From Pseudozyma flocculosa PF-1 (taxonomy: Eukaryota; Basidiomycota; Ustilaginomycetes; Ustilaginales; Ustilaginaceae): a stretch of 64,000 nucleotides of DNA. Within the stretch, counting starts at the first letter, position 1. Every line of letters starts with the position of its first letter. Made by a program: the position numbers and the translations under genes. This document shows positions 11,701 through 23,240 of this stretch, piece after piece. The stretch spans positions 664,817 to 728,816 of the forward strand of contig NW_006920874.1 of NCBI RefSeq assembly GCF_000417875.1. The letters run 5' to 3'. The notes under the pieces are model-generated. The model was not told where the DNA came from. It searched no databases and saw only the letters and a program-made list of their open reading frames with translations.

Positions 11701-14147
11701 AAGACTCCTCCGACAACCCGTCCGCACGTGAAGATGCCTCGAGACGTCGCAGGGTGCCGGCGGTGGCACACGCGAGGGCCGCCTCGAGACGGCAGCGCGG
11801 CAGCAGATGGCCCGCTTCTTTGAGGGCAGTCGTGCTGCCAATCGAACGTGAAGGTTCAGCAGATGGAGAAGGTGAGCAGTCCGTCTATCATTGAACGCAT
11901 GAGCCTGAAGGAGAGCTTCGTGGGACAAGCTCGTAGCCGCAACACTCACCTCAATCCAGCTTGGAGGCTCGCGAGGTCGGGCCCATAAGCTTCGAAATGT
12001 GCCAGCACGTCCTGGATGGACACGGCATTCCCGTCAGAGGACGCAGTGCTGTTCTTGCCAGTGCGACCATCGGGTCCGGCCGTGTGCGAGGAGCTTTCGC
12101 GCTTGCGCTTCCTCGAGCTTGTTGCGATCGGGGCATGCCTCTGTCCGGCTAGCACCGCCAGCAGCCGCTCGGCGTCTGACCGAGAGATGCCGGCGAACAT
12201 GTATCGTTGCGGAAGCGTGTCGCTGGACGGCTCTTCGGTGCCTTCTTGGTCCCAGGAGAGCCGCTCGTCGCCGAAGCGTCGTAGTTCTGTCTCCTGTTTG
12301 GCAGCGACACGGCTGCCACCTTCCAGGATGAGCAGCACTGCCGCCATCACGCAGCTCTGAGGAAGAGGACGGCGGCGACGACGATCGGTAGGAAGTCAGC
12401 GATCCAGACAGACAGCGTATGCAGCGGATCGTCAAGGGCACGGTTGTTGCTCATCAGTGAGCGCATCGCATCTCCGACGCACCTTTTTGGCCGCGACTGT
12501 ATGCAACGCCGACTTGCCGGCATCGTCGTGTTCGCCGATGAGCCTGTCCAGCTCCTCCTGGCTCAGGCTATGCACAACTTCGCGCACCAATGAAGCACAG
12601 TGTGGGTGGAGCTGCGCCAGGAAGCCATCGCGCGCCGGTCCGTCCGATGTCCGCATGGCGTCCACTGCTCTTTTCAGCGCTTGGAGCAGCGCAGCCTCTT
12701 GATGCACATCGTTGGCGGCAGATTCGGGCGATGAATCGTCTGCGAGGCCGCCCTCGACTGCGTGGGCCAATGTCATCGCTAGCAGTGCCATCAGTCGGCT
12801 CGCAGCGATGGGAGATTGTCGATGGATGGCATCGATGTGCGTCACGACCACGTCGAGCCTCCAGGCATGGAGCTGCCACGGCAGTCCCTGCGGGTGCTGT
12901 CTAGCGCCCGCGCGAGTGGCGAGGCTGTCAAACTGCCAGCTCGAGAGCAGCAGCTGGACAGCAAGGTCGCCGAGGTCGCGGGTCTCCGAGGGAAAGTGGG
13001 ACGAGACGCATAGGCAGAGCTCGATGGCTGCCAGGAGCAGGGCGTGGGCCGTAATTTGGCGCCGAAGGTTGCACTCCGGGTCATCCATAAGACGAAAGGA
13101 AAAGCTTGAGCTCGCGCTGGGGTCCGCGGCCATGCCTGCCACCAGCTGGTCCGACGGTTTCGGCCGATCCTGCCTCGAGCTCAACCGAAAGCCCCGAGGG
13201 TGCCGATCGCTAGAGAAGAATCGAACCTCGAGGTTGTCGGCATCCACGTCGGAGCGATCCACGCCAGATCCTCTGTGGTCCAGGCCGACGAGGATCGCAG
13301 GCGGGAGCACGACTTCAGGCATAAACGACGGCGAGCCGACCTTGGAGAGCGCCTGGACCGCTGCCCTGAGCGATTCGATCAGGACCAGTCGGACGTTGTC
13401 GACCTGGTTGAGAGAGTCGAGGGAGATCTCGAGGACCGAGGCGAGGACCCGGACGGTGGTCCGATGCATCGAGTCCAGGAGCGGGGCCGAGGCGTCCGTC
13501 GCGCTGGAAGAGCGGCTGACGAGCAGAGTCGCAGCGGCGGCCGAGGCGGCCAGAAGGCGGGGTGCGAGCCACACATCAAAGGTGGTGTTGTGGAAGCGTG
13601 CTGGCCCTGCCCCGGCAGCGGCATGCGGCTGCTGGCAGACGAACAGGTGCTCGAGGAACTTGGGCGAGGCGCGCATGGTCGCCTCGAGCGTCTCGAGCAC
13701 GCGCGACATGGTGATGGCCTTGCGATCCGGGTCGGACCGCAGCAGGGCATAGCTCTTGCTGCGAAGGTCCGTGAGCGGCACCACGAGCCGGTTGACGAGC
13801 AGGCGGTTAAGCATGTGCGCGTTGGCCTCCTGGGAGGCTGTGTCGTCCTGGGAGCGGTCGACGCCAGCAGCCGCGCCGGTGTCTGTGGCGCGCGCATCGA
13901 CCATGTCCCTGGCCACGAGCTGAGATGCTGCTTCAAAGGCGGCCGCAGACGGGGCATCAGTGACGGCGTGACGCTTGTTGCCGGTGACAGCTGAGCCATC
14001 GGTGCCGCCGGCAAGCTGACCAAGGATGGCGTGCAGGACATTGTCGAGCACCTTTGCGCTCCTGTCGCCGTCGTTCACTCTGCCGGGATGGTCCGCTTCC
14101 GACGCCGAGTGAGGGGCGGCGGCGACGTTGGCGGTGGCAGCGGGCAT
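5789..14147 (-). CDS. ATR: ATR/Mec1/Rad3 checkpoint kinase (PIKK family)
   Basis: ATR is the nuclear kinase that, with its ATRIP partner, senses RPA-coated single-stranded DNA and starts the replication-stress checkpoint. Four exons (14147-12483, 12356-11950, 11834-6101, 5998-5789) join in phase across introns of 126, 115 and 102 bases. They give about 2671 residues, close to human ATR length. A HEAT-like helical N-terminus is followed by the FAT region, then the kinase. The ATP-phosphate-binding lysine is in FLCKPKDDLRKD (about K2352), the catalytic loop is GLGDRHGEN (D2502) and the metal-binding aspartate is in HVDLN (D2521). HNMVDAFG follows, as in ATR rather than ATM or TOR. The last exon supplies the FATC end, LIKEATSSNNLAKMYVGW. 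The start is the first ATG in the first exon's frame, with a stretch lacking any ATG above it. Only the N-terminal ~600 residues are weakly conserved, so exon 1 is the least certain part. Confidence 0.93.
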
Positions 14148-15178
14148 CGTCAGGGCGTGGAGAATGACGGGCAGCGGTCGATTCAGGCGCTCGCACGTCC
14201 AAGCATTCTTCCGACGTGCCTCCTCGTGAGAGCTCGGGCGATGGTGCCGGTGGATGCTGGATCGGGTGCGCTGAGCGCGACAGGGAGCGGCGATGGCGGT
14301 GGCGAGAGCGCAATGCAGGTGAAGGGAGGGAGAAGCCGACGAGCAAAGAGCTTGCCAGCAGCAGGATCGAGTGTGGCGGCGGCCACGCCCACGCAGCAAC
14401 CGAAGACAGCGGAGTGCATGTGGCCCAACCGCCCGCGCCTGCGCTGCTGCCCCCCGAAATCCGACCCGGAAATTCAAAGCGAAAAGGAAACCGCGGTGGG
14501 TTGGCGCGATGCGACGCGCTAATGGCCAGGCAGGGGGCCAAGCCGGATGATTTGCGAGCTGCGCTGCCCGGCTCGGCGCTGCTGGCCCCGCCCCGCGCCG
14601 CCCTCTTGCGGCAGGCCAGACCCAGCTAGTTCGAGGCGGGGAAGAATGTTCTGAGCGGAGCGACCGGCTACCCTGCAGCACACTATTTCGCTCGGGCCAG
14701 AGCCACTCTCCGACACTTCTAACGGCATCAGGGCGAGAAGCAGTCGACAGACGTCGTGCCCGGCCCGGCCAGGCCCGGCCAAGGCCGCCACATTGCCCGG
14801 CTGAGCGGTGATGCCGAGGGACGGAGCGACGACGTTGCAAAGGCGCAGACAGGGGACACGAAGAGAGGTTGCGGTAGAAGTACAGGTTGGCCGAGGGTGA
14901 CCTGTCCGACGGGATACGGGTACAACAGCTGGAGAGGGGGGCAGCTTCCCCTCGAGACGAGGACGGTGCGCGAGGCTGGGAGAGTGCCGAAGCACACTTG
15001 GCGATTTTGCTGCTTGGCTGGATGGATGCATGACGGGAAGACGGACAAGCGTGGACGTCACCGTGTCTGCGGGCACGCATGACATGCTCAACGGCAGAGG
15101 CGGTGGGCTACGGGCCAGGGCGTCGAGTCCCGGGCGACGACGCCTGTCGCTACGGACAAAGGTGGTCCCGTGCCCCCC
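14148..15178. other. Intergenic between ATR start and histone H1 stop
   Basis: No gene is recognised. It holds the ATR promoter side. Bases about 14520-14790 are a GC-rich island with GGCCAGGC, GCCCGGC and CCCGGCCAGG words, similar to islands upstream of other genes here. An open frame continues upstream of the ATR start but contains no further ATG close by. Confidence 0.45.
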
Positions 15179-16316
15179 CTAGGAACGCTTACGAGCGGCC
15201 TTCTTGGCGGCAGGCTGCTGCTTCTTAGACGATCCGCTCGCCTTGGACTTGTAGGTTGCCTGTCCCTGCTTGCCCTTGCCCTTGGCGCGAGTCGGTGACT
15301 GGGAAGAGGGGGGCATCTCCGCCAGCAGACGAGCCTGGCGGTCAATTCAGTCCGACGGGCCCTCGAGCGCACCGGGTCCACGATCCGCCTTCTGACGCGC
15401 CAGGTGCTCACCACTTGGCTCTCCTCGTCGTCGTCGGTCGACGACACGTCGGGCTCGTTTCCTCCGGTGTCGCTGCTGAGGCTGCCGCTGCTGACGCTGG
15501 TGCGGTCATCGTCGTCGCTGCTGTCGTCGTCATCGCTGCCGCTCTCGTCGCTGCTCTCCTGCTTGCGGCTGGTGGAGGCCTTGGTCTTCTTGGCCGTCTT
15601 CTTGGAGGGCGATCCGGCCTTCTTGGCCCCGGTGGCCGCCACCTTCTTCACCTTCTTCCTCGCCTTGACCTCGGTGACGGGCTTCTTCTTCTTCTTCGTC
15701 TTGACCTCGGTGATGGGCTTCTGCTTCTTGGGCTTGATGACCTTGGGCTCGACCTGCTTGTGGATCACCTTGCCCGCCAGCTTGACCTTGCCCGTCAGGC
15801 CTGGAGAGGGGCCGAGCAGAGGACATGAGTGGACGACAGACGTCTCGCACCGAGGTTTGGACGGAGGGGGAGCGGTGGGCGGGGGCCGTTGTGCGCACCT
15901 TTGGGCAGCAGGAACTCCTTCTTCTCCATGCCGCTGTGGATGGCTCGGTTGATGTTGTTCTTGGTGGTGGGGCTGAGCGGGTCGAGGCCGTACTTGTTGG
16001 CGATGCGCTTCTTGATCGTCTGGCGTGAGGTGCCGGTCTTGTCCGCGTCGTCAATGATGACCTGACGAACCTGTGGTGTCGTGGCGAGGCACGGCGACGG
16101 TCAAGAGGGCGAAGAGAAGGCAGCATCACGGCGAGGCGCGAAGAGCGACATGCAGATCGCCACCGTCAGAGCGGTGCGGTCCATGTCAGGCGCCAAGACG
16201 GGGTCTCTTAGCGAGCTCACCATCTCGAGGTAGGGAGGGTGCTTGAGCACCACATGAGTCTTGGCCTTGGCCTTGCTCGCCGCCCCCTTGGGCTTGAGTC
16301 CAGAGACCTTTGCCAT
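15179..16316 (-). CDS. HHO1: Linker histone H1
   Basis: Linker histones bind the nucleosome dyad and compact chromatin. Four exons (16316-16221, 16070-15899, 15800-15412, 15298-15179) give about 258 residues. The globular H15 domain is split over exons 1-2: KHPPYLEMV, then SRQTIKKRIANKYGL, then NINRAIHSGMEKKEFLLPKG and GKVKLAGKV. The tail has two near-repeats (KPITEVKTKKKKK and KPVTEVKARKKVKK) and a Lys/Ala/Ser stretch. It then has a strongly acidic Ser/Asp block (DESGSDDDDSSDDDD) and ends basic (KKAARKRS). Acidic blocks are not usual in H1 tails. The third intron's donor can be read as CAA|GTGGTG or, better, GTG|GTGAGC; both keep phase 0. The family call rests on the globular core and is strong. 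Confidence 0.92.
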
Positions 16317-17408
16317 GGTGTGTGCGAGCGGCTGGCGTGGCTGCTGTCGCGCTTGGACTGGGAGGGAACAAGGTGCGTGCGGGACTGCGTGAGTCGCGGC
16401 GAGAGGGGGAGTGCAAGCAGAAGGGCTAGCTACGAGGGGTGGCAACGTGGGGAAAGAGGCGACAGGGACGAGGGCGTCGATGGTGGTGGTGGTGGTGGAG
16501 GTGATGATGGTGGCGCTGAGTGACGAAGGGTCGAGGAGCAGACGGGCTGGGTCAGACGCGCGGGCAGGCAGGCTGCAAGCAGGGCCAGTCGAGGTGCGTG
16601 TGGCGACAAGGGCGGTCCAGCTCGCGGCCCAGCCGGTCTGCCCTGGCCGACCCTGGCCTCGCCTGGGGCTGCTGGCCCGCAACGCATGCAGTCGCCCGTA
16701 CGGGCGTGGTCTGGCCTGCTTGGCGTGGCCTGGTCTGACCCGGTCCTGCTGAGCTGCGTTTGTCGCGACCAACGGCAGGCCGGTCGTCGGCATCTTCGGC
16801 GCGGCGAAGCAAGCAGCAAGCAAGCCTAGCCTGGGAGTTTGAGGCAAGAGGCCGGGAGTCTCTCGCTCGCTGGGCTTGGTTGGCCCCTGCTCGCCGCCCG
16901 CTGGTCGCGCTGGAAAGCTGTGCCTGCCTAGCCTGCTTCCAGAGGCGTGGCCGGCCATGGCCGGCTGCTGGCTGGCTCAGGCGCCTCGATGATTCAGCCC
17001 GAGGGCCCGAGCGCTGCCAGCAGGCGGGCAGGCAGGCGGCGCAGGCAGGGGCCAGCCAGCTCAGGGCCATCAGCCCGCTGCTCGACGACCTGCTCAGTTG
17101 CGCGTCCGGCCTCTCATCGCCCAGCCAGCCGCCCCACCTGGCTCGTGCCTGGGGCACTTCGAGATGGCTCACCAGTCGGCGCAGAGGCCTGGCTTGGACA
17201 CTTTCTTGAAGAGCAGGCAGGCAGCGCCTCGTCGCGCTGCTGCTGCTGCCTAACGCGTCGGGGGCAAGCGGCGTGCTGGCGTGCTCGCAGGCAGGGGACG
17301 GCGCACGCGTGGTAGACGTCGCGGGGCGAGCGGTTCAGGCGCAGCGGTACGGTGTTGCGCCTGCCTGCTGCCCCACCGACGGTCCTCGCAGAAGTCCTGC
17401 TCGTCTCT

Positions 17409-17453
17409 ACCACCACCACCACCACCACCACCAACACCACCACCACCACCACT
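17409..17453. repeat. ACC trinucleotide microsatellite
   Basis: A near-perfect ACC/CCA tandem with one AAC interruption, in non-coding sequence between H1 and the GH43 gene. Confidence 0.9.
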
Positions 17454-18470
17454 ACCAACAATCAACTTCGAGCTCCATCGAGCCACACCTGCCTGCACCG
17501 CGCCCACAAAAGCTTCAACGACCCACCTCCGCCATCGTCAGCGGCAACGTGGAGAGTCCCGGCGGTGGGCTTGCGACGCCCCGCGACTCCATTCGAGCCT
17601 TGATTGACCCACGAGGCTCTGGCTGAACGACCGGTGGGCTGCCAGAAGAGGGGTAAAGAGGCACACTCGTGTTCGCGGATGGCCCGTCTACCCACTTTTC
17701 GACCGCAGCCATCACTGTGCGTTTCGACGAACCGGCGGGGTCAGAGAGCGTCCAGGCGCCGCACTACCCTGGCCGCCGCGCGCCCCCGTCGAGACGTCGA
17801 ATACCGCCGGGCAAGGCGGCGGTGTTCCCTTGCACGGCTCGCGCACACCCGGTCTTCTCTCTGCATCGAGGCAGCGCCCTTATTGCCCGGGTGCATGCCA
17901 AGCCGTTGAGCCCAAGCAAGGTCATCCTCGAGCAACGGACGCAGCGCCACCATACGGCGAACGGTGTTGAGGCTCGCGCGGACCTGCTCGCCGCCTCGCT
18001 TATCGCTGCACCCTAGATTGCCGGCCACGTACACATCAGGCAGCCGAACGGCAATCTTCCCCGCACGAAGGGGTCGCGCAGCTCCTCTACCTGGGGTGCA
18101 GCCGCTCACCACGGCAACTCGACGAAACGGCGACGGCAATCTCCTCCGCGGCAGGAACAAGAGAGGACATTGATGGAGCTGACGATGATTTGTGGGTGGG
18201 TCATAATGGCGAGGTGGGGTCGAGGAGCTGTCAGGGGGGAATCGTGCGCTCTAGTGCAGCGTTGGGGAACGAGAGCCGACCTGCCATCATCCAAGGGAAG
18301 AGGAGCGCCAGGCTTCCCACATCAGCGATGGGGTCGCAGCGCCATCGGCCCGGAGCCGCCTGCAACCATGACATCGGTACAGAACGTGGATGCAGTAGCC
18401 TCGTCCGCCGCCGTGCGACCCTCGCTAGGCGAAAGGGACGCCATAGGGCCAACAAAGGCTGCCTCTGCGC

Positions 18471-18478
18471 TATAAGAA
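18471..18478 (+). promoter_or_regulatory. TATA box of the GH43 gene
   Basis: TATAAGAA lies 123 bases before the start codon at 18594, in GC-rich surroundings. It is followed by a C/T-rich leader. TATA elements are uncommon in this window, which suggests a regulated promoter. Confidence 0.6.
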
Positions 18479-18593
18479 GCCCCCGCCGGTTGCCCTCTCC
18501 ATAGAGACCAGCATCACTGCTCCCTCTCCTCTTCAATCGCAACGAGCGCGCCTGCTCACCGTCCCACCTCCGCTCCGTCCTTCACTCCGCAAA

Positions 18594-19914
18594 ATGAGAG
18601 CGTCCACCTCGTTCAATGTCGCCTTCGCCGCCCTTTGTGGCCTCGCCACCTGGGCCTCGTCCGCTAGCGTGAGTGGCGCCTGCCTTACCAAGGGACGATG
18701 GCCAGCTTGATCGATATGTCGACCCACTGCTGACCCTGCTTGCCTTGCCCTCTTGGCCACATCTGCTCTCAACGGCCATGGACACGAATGCGACCCGCAG
18801 TCGGCTGCCATCGAGAGGGCCGCGGCCGATGCCAAGGTTGGCTACGCCTTCTTCTACTTTCGCGGCGACTCCGCGGGCCAAGAAGAGGTGTTTGCCGCCG
18901 TTTCCAAGGGCAACAGCCCGCTGTCGTGGGACCTCATCAACGGCGGCAACGTCTTTCTGAGCTCGAACCAGGGGACCACGGGCGTGCGGGATCCTTCGAT
19001 CGTTGCCTCGCCCGACGGCAGCAAGTTCTACATGCTCGGCACGGACCTCAAGGTGTCGGCCACGACCTGGAGCGCCTCGGCCCGCACCGGATCGCGCAGC
19101 ATCCTGATCTGGGAGAGCACCGATCTGGTCAACTGGGGACAGCCGTGAGTGCGGCACGGCCGTCGTGTGGCGTCCTCATCCCTGTCTCGGGCGCACGCAC
19201 TGACCCACCGCACGTTGATATGTCCCTCGTCGCCTCGCTCGCCGCCCTGCCCGCTGCTGTGCCCCGAATGACAGAGCGCTGAGGGAGGTGGTGGGTCCGA
19301 CGGCGGGTAACGCCTGGGCGCCCGAGGCCATCTGGAACCCGAGCAGTCAGTTGTACGAGGTCTTCTTCTCGTCTGCCATCTACCCGGCCAGCGACCCCAA
19401 GCACGAGACGGGCACGTACCAGCGGGTGATGAAGACGACGACCAAGGACTTTGTCTCGTTCACCCCGGCGGTGCCGTACATCGACGACGGCAAGAACGCC
19501 TACATCGACACGACGTTCCTGCGGGCGGGCTCGAAGCTGTACCGCTTCACCAAGGACGAGAACTCGGTGTCGAGCAGCGACCCGAACGGCAAGATGGTCT
19601 TCCAGGACGTCTCTTCGGACGATTCGCCAGACGGCAAGTTTACGCGGGTGGCCAACGCGATCGGCAAGGGATCCATCAGCCAGGGCGAGGGCCCCACGGC
19701 CTTTGTCGACAACAATGATCCCAACAAGTCGTGGCTCTTCATCGACGAGTTTGGCGGCCGCGGCTACGTGCCCTTCTACAGCACCGATGTGGCCTCGGGC
19801 AAGTGGCAGATTGCGTCGGACTGGTCGATGCCGAGCAACAAGGCGCGCCACGGCACCGTGCTGCCCGTCGACCAGAAGCGGTACGATGCGCTGCGGAAGC
19901 TGGTCAGGGCATGA
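18594..19914 (+). CDS. Secreted GH43-family glycoside hydrolase (arabinanase/arabinofuranosidase-like)
   Basis: A predicted extracellular enzyme acting on arabinose- or xylose-containing plant polysaccharides. Three exons (18594-18668, 18801-19144, 19275-19914) give about 352 residues. Exon 1 is almost exactly a signal peptide (MRASTSFNVAFAALCGLATW, then SSAS). GH43 five-bladed propeller landmarks are in the right order: VRDPSIV with the catalytic base D89, WESTDLVNWG, WAPEAIWN (154-161), AYIDTTF with the pKa-tuning D217, and QGEGPTAF with the acid E278. The introns are 132 and 130 bases. Substrate specificity cannot be read from the sequence. The protein has no carbohydrate-binding module and no C-terminal anchor. 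It has its own TATA-type promoter, unlike its neighbours, so carbon-source control is likely but is an inference. Confidence 0.88.
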
Positions 19915-22900
19915 TGCGTCCTCGATGCGCGACGGCCGGGCAGCATGGAAGGTCTGCCAGGGTACCGTTTGGTATCCACGCACGACCTGAGGGCGGAAAA
20001 GGTGGTCGTGCGAGAGCGGGCCCCGACTCGGCTCCGGGTGCGAGAAGAGCTTGACAGGGTGGCCCGGCTTGATCGCCGTACGCGTCGTCTATGGTCGGCG
20101 AGGTGAAGCTCGACGCACCGGAACAAGAATCTCAGATGCGACAGCGCGTTGCTGACTCGGTGTTGACCTTACCACACCTTAGACGAGATAGAGATGGAGA
20201 GAGATCGAGGCAAATGAGAGCAGAAGGCCGGAAGGGCATGAAACCCCACGTCACACGAGCTGGACCCTGCCTGCTCGCCGCTGCCTGCCGTCCGTCAGCT
20301 GGGGAGCACCGACCGTCGCCCGGGCTTGGCCCAGATCTGACCAATGACGAACGGACCTCGAGCGCGAGCCCGATGGTCAGCCCGATCCTAGTCAGCGAGG
20401 GCCAAGAACGGAACATCGAAGTTTCCATGCAGGCGCCGCCACCCGCAGAGAGACAGACGAGGTCGACCGGGCAACAGGTCAACAGCCGAGCAAACGCCGC
20501 CCATCCGAAGCCACGCACCGACGGCGACCGCTCAGCCTGCCTGCCTAGCCTCAGCCATTTTGACGGCGGCAGCAGCATATGCATAGTTTTCGCCCGAGGG
20601 TTGCAGACCGCGGGAGGCCCTCGTCCGACGATTGATCGGTCGGTGAAAGGGGCGGCAGCTCGGAAGCGGCCCCAGGCCGCCTTGCTTGCTTGGACTCGGC
20701 CTCTGCCGTTTTCCTCCGCCTGCCTCCGTCACAGGCCTGGCCTCGCCCGGCCCAATCGGCTCGGAACGGCGGCAGATCGGGGACACGGGCTGCGCAAGTC
20801 GGCCGGCCGCACGTGAGGTGCGCTCTCTAAGGATCTGCGGCCAGAAGCGCACGCACGGTGGAAAATCTGCAGGGCGACTCTAAATCTCGTCGACCGCATC
20901 TTGACCCCGGCGTCATCTCAGCATCATCGGGCGCCCGACCCCGGCGTGCCTCCTTGCCTGACCGCACGTCACCTCTTTTGTTGGCTCACCTCGGCCTGTG
21001 TCTCTTAGCTCTTTTCGGCAGAGGCAGACTGCACTGAAAGCGAAAGGCTGCTCCAGCCATGCTCCAGGACGGAGCTTGTTGCTCCATCTCGCCTTGTCCC
21101 CTGTGCAGACGACGGGGCGGCGGCGGCGGCGCTGTCGAGCTCGGCGCCGGCTGTGGCCACCGGACGGACAGACGGGCAGCGGCCAATTGCCGCTGCAAAG
21201 TCCCGAAGCCGTGCCATTTGATTTTCCAGGTGGGTGCGCATTTCAAACCCGAGGTGGAAAATCCATCTCCGCCTTGGCTTTGTATTGGCCAACCTGGGGG
21301 ATGCGGATACAATGGGCGAGCCGAATTTTTCGTATTGCCGGGGCGGCCAGAGGCGGTCGGCGGCCAGCTTCGATCTTCCGGCTGGATCGCGGAAGGCAGC
21401 CAGCCCTCTCCTCTGTCGCCCCCTCGAGCCCTGCCCCGTCACCACCACCACCATCATCATCATCATCGTCGCCCGCCCGCCCGCCCGTCCGTCCGTCCCG
21501 CCTGCCCGACTGCCCATTCAGCATCACCGTCCGTCATCCCGCCGCACGCTTCGACGTAACGACCCTCAATACAAACACCCCGCTCCCCGCCCTCGTCCCA
21601 ATACAAGCACCCATAGAGCTCTCCACCCCTCCCCTTTCCGTATCCGTACGCACCGACGCTCGTTCTCGACCTAGCCTTCGCCCGACCCACGCATCATCTC
21701 CCCCCTGTCCTCACACAGGCGTGCGCCTGCGGTTGCACTACCCTGTACCACAACGCGCACGCTCGCCTGGTACCGGTACCCGTGTGACCGTCCACGTACG
21801 ATCCGGTCTGCCCTTCACGTCGACGCCATTCCGACGTCGCTACCCTAACGCCAGGCAGACGACTACCTCTCGCCCCTGCCGCTCTCTTGCGTAACCTTCC
21901 GGCCGGTCCGACAACCCCACCTACCGCCCATCTAGGCACGTCTCTGGCCTACGATCTGCCGGTACACTTCCGGGACGATCAACCGGCGCCAGATTCGGTC
22001 CATCGTCGAGATCTCTGTCCCACATCGACCTCTGCCTCTCCCAGCGCATCCCGTCTAGCGACAGCGCCAACCTTCTCTGCTTCGGAGCGGGCCAGGGTCT
22101 TCGCACTCCCCCCGCCCTTACCTACTCCAGGCACGATCTCACCTGAATAGACCAAGCGAGACTCGCCGGTTGCACGGCTGTCGAGGTGAGCACACGACCT
22201 CTCGCGTCTCGGCAGGCACGACGATGCAGGATTGTTGGGGCGGCTTGCGGTACACCCAAGCGCGCCCAAGCGTGCCGGCGTATCAGCAGGCGACAATGCC
22301 GTGTCGACTTCAGTCCAGGCGGCCTTTGGGGTGCTCTTCGAGCGAGACAGAGAGACGGCACAGGCGGAGAGTGCGAGCGAGCGAGCAAGGGGCATCCTAC
22401 TTTTGCGTCGGTGTTCGGGTCGAGGTGGCTGAGCATGTATGGCACTGGTGGCAGGATTTGCGTCGGCCTTGCTACGGGCCCGCTTGCAAGAGCGAGAAAA
22501 AGAGCTCGCTCGCTCTTCCTTGCTTGCTTGGCTGGCTCCAAGTCGCAGTCGCCGTCGCCGCTGCCGCCGCCTTCACCCGTTCAACGCTCGTTACCCTTGC
22601 CCCCCCGTCTCGCTGTGTTGCCTTCTACCCGGCCGCCACCCTCCTCCCATTGTTCGCTCGCCACCCGTGCCACCTTGGTGCCCCGAGCTGACACGTTCCT
22701 CTCCTCTCCGACCCTCTCACCTCTTCCCGCGCCTCTTTCCTTCGACCTGTTCGACGGCTTTTGCCACCGTACCATTTCCACCTTTCGACATATCTTCCTT
22801 TTTCGACGTCTCTTTGGCTTTTCGGGGTCGATTGCAACCTCGACCACTGCGGACTGCACCATTCTGCAGCCCCTTTTGCTCAGCGACCAAAGGATTCTGC

Positions 22901-23240
22901 GCCGACGAGATTTCTTTTGTTGCATCGCTCCCCTCAACACACCTCTCGATTGCCACCACGGTTCAGCATCAGCCGAGCTCGTTACTGTTCTCGACTTTCA
23001 TCAACCCTCGCGAAGCGCTCGGCACTCTCGCCTCGACTGTCGATCTCGACCTTTTCGTGCATCCCAGCTTCCCCCTCCCAGCGATCTCTGTCAGCGACCT
23101 GTTCAAGGCGGCCAGAGTGATCCGCTACTGCCACCGTCGACCGGTCGTTCGCCCACCATCGTCCCGTGCTCTGACGAGCCCCTGTTGAGCCTGGATCACT
23201 GCGGGGCGGTCATCTTAGGGCTCAGCTACACGGCGCCACC
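19915..23240. other. Long intergenic region and leader of CRY-DASH
   Basis: No coding gene is supported in about 3.3 kb. From about 21420 onward the plus strand is markedly C/T-rich, the look of a transcribed fungal 5' leader. It includes a CAC/CAT tract near 21437-21465 and CCGCC/CCGTC short tandems at 21468-21500. The open frames here are Ser/Pro/Arg-rich, without family motifs and mostly without an ATG start. Confidence 0.45.

Larger units (their letters stand above)
16317..18593. other. Divergent intergenic region, H1 to GH43, repeat-rich
   Basis: No gene is supported over about 2.3 kb. Bases about 16550-17060 form an island of GGCAGGCA, CCTGGCC and GGCCTGGT words on the H1 promoter side. 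A pure ACC trinucleotide tract follows at 17409-17453. A minus-strand open frame (17741-18160) has no recognisable family. The GH43 promoter with a TATA element is at the right end. Confidence 0.45.

Noticed and set aside
17741..18160. Minus-strand frame of 139 codons upstream of GH43
   Set aside because: Arg-rich with no motif and no leader-like context; GC-rich DNA yields such frames by chance.
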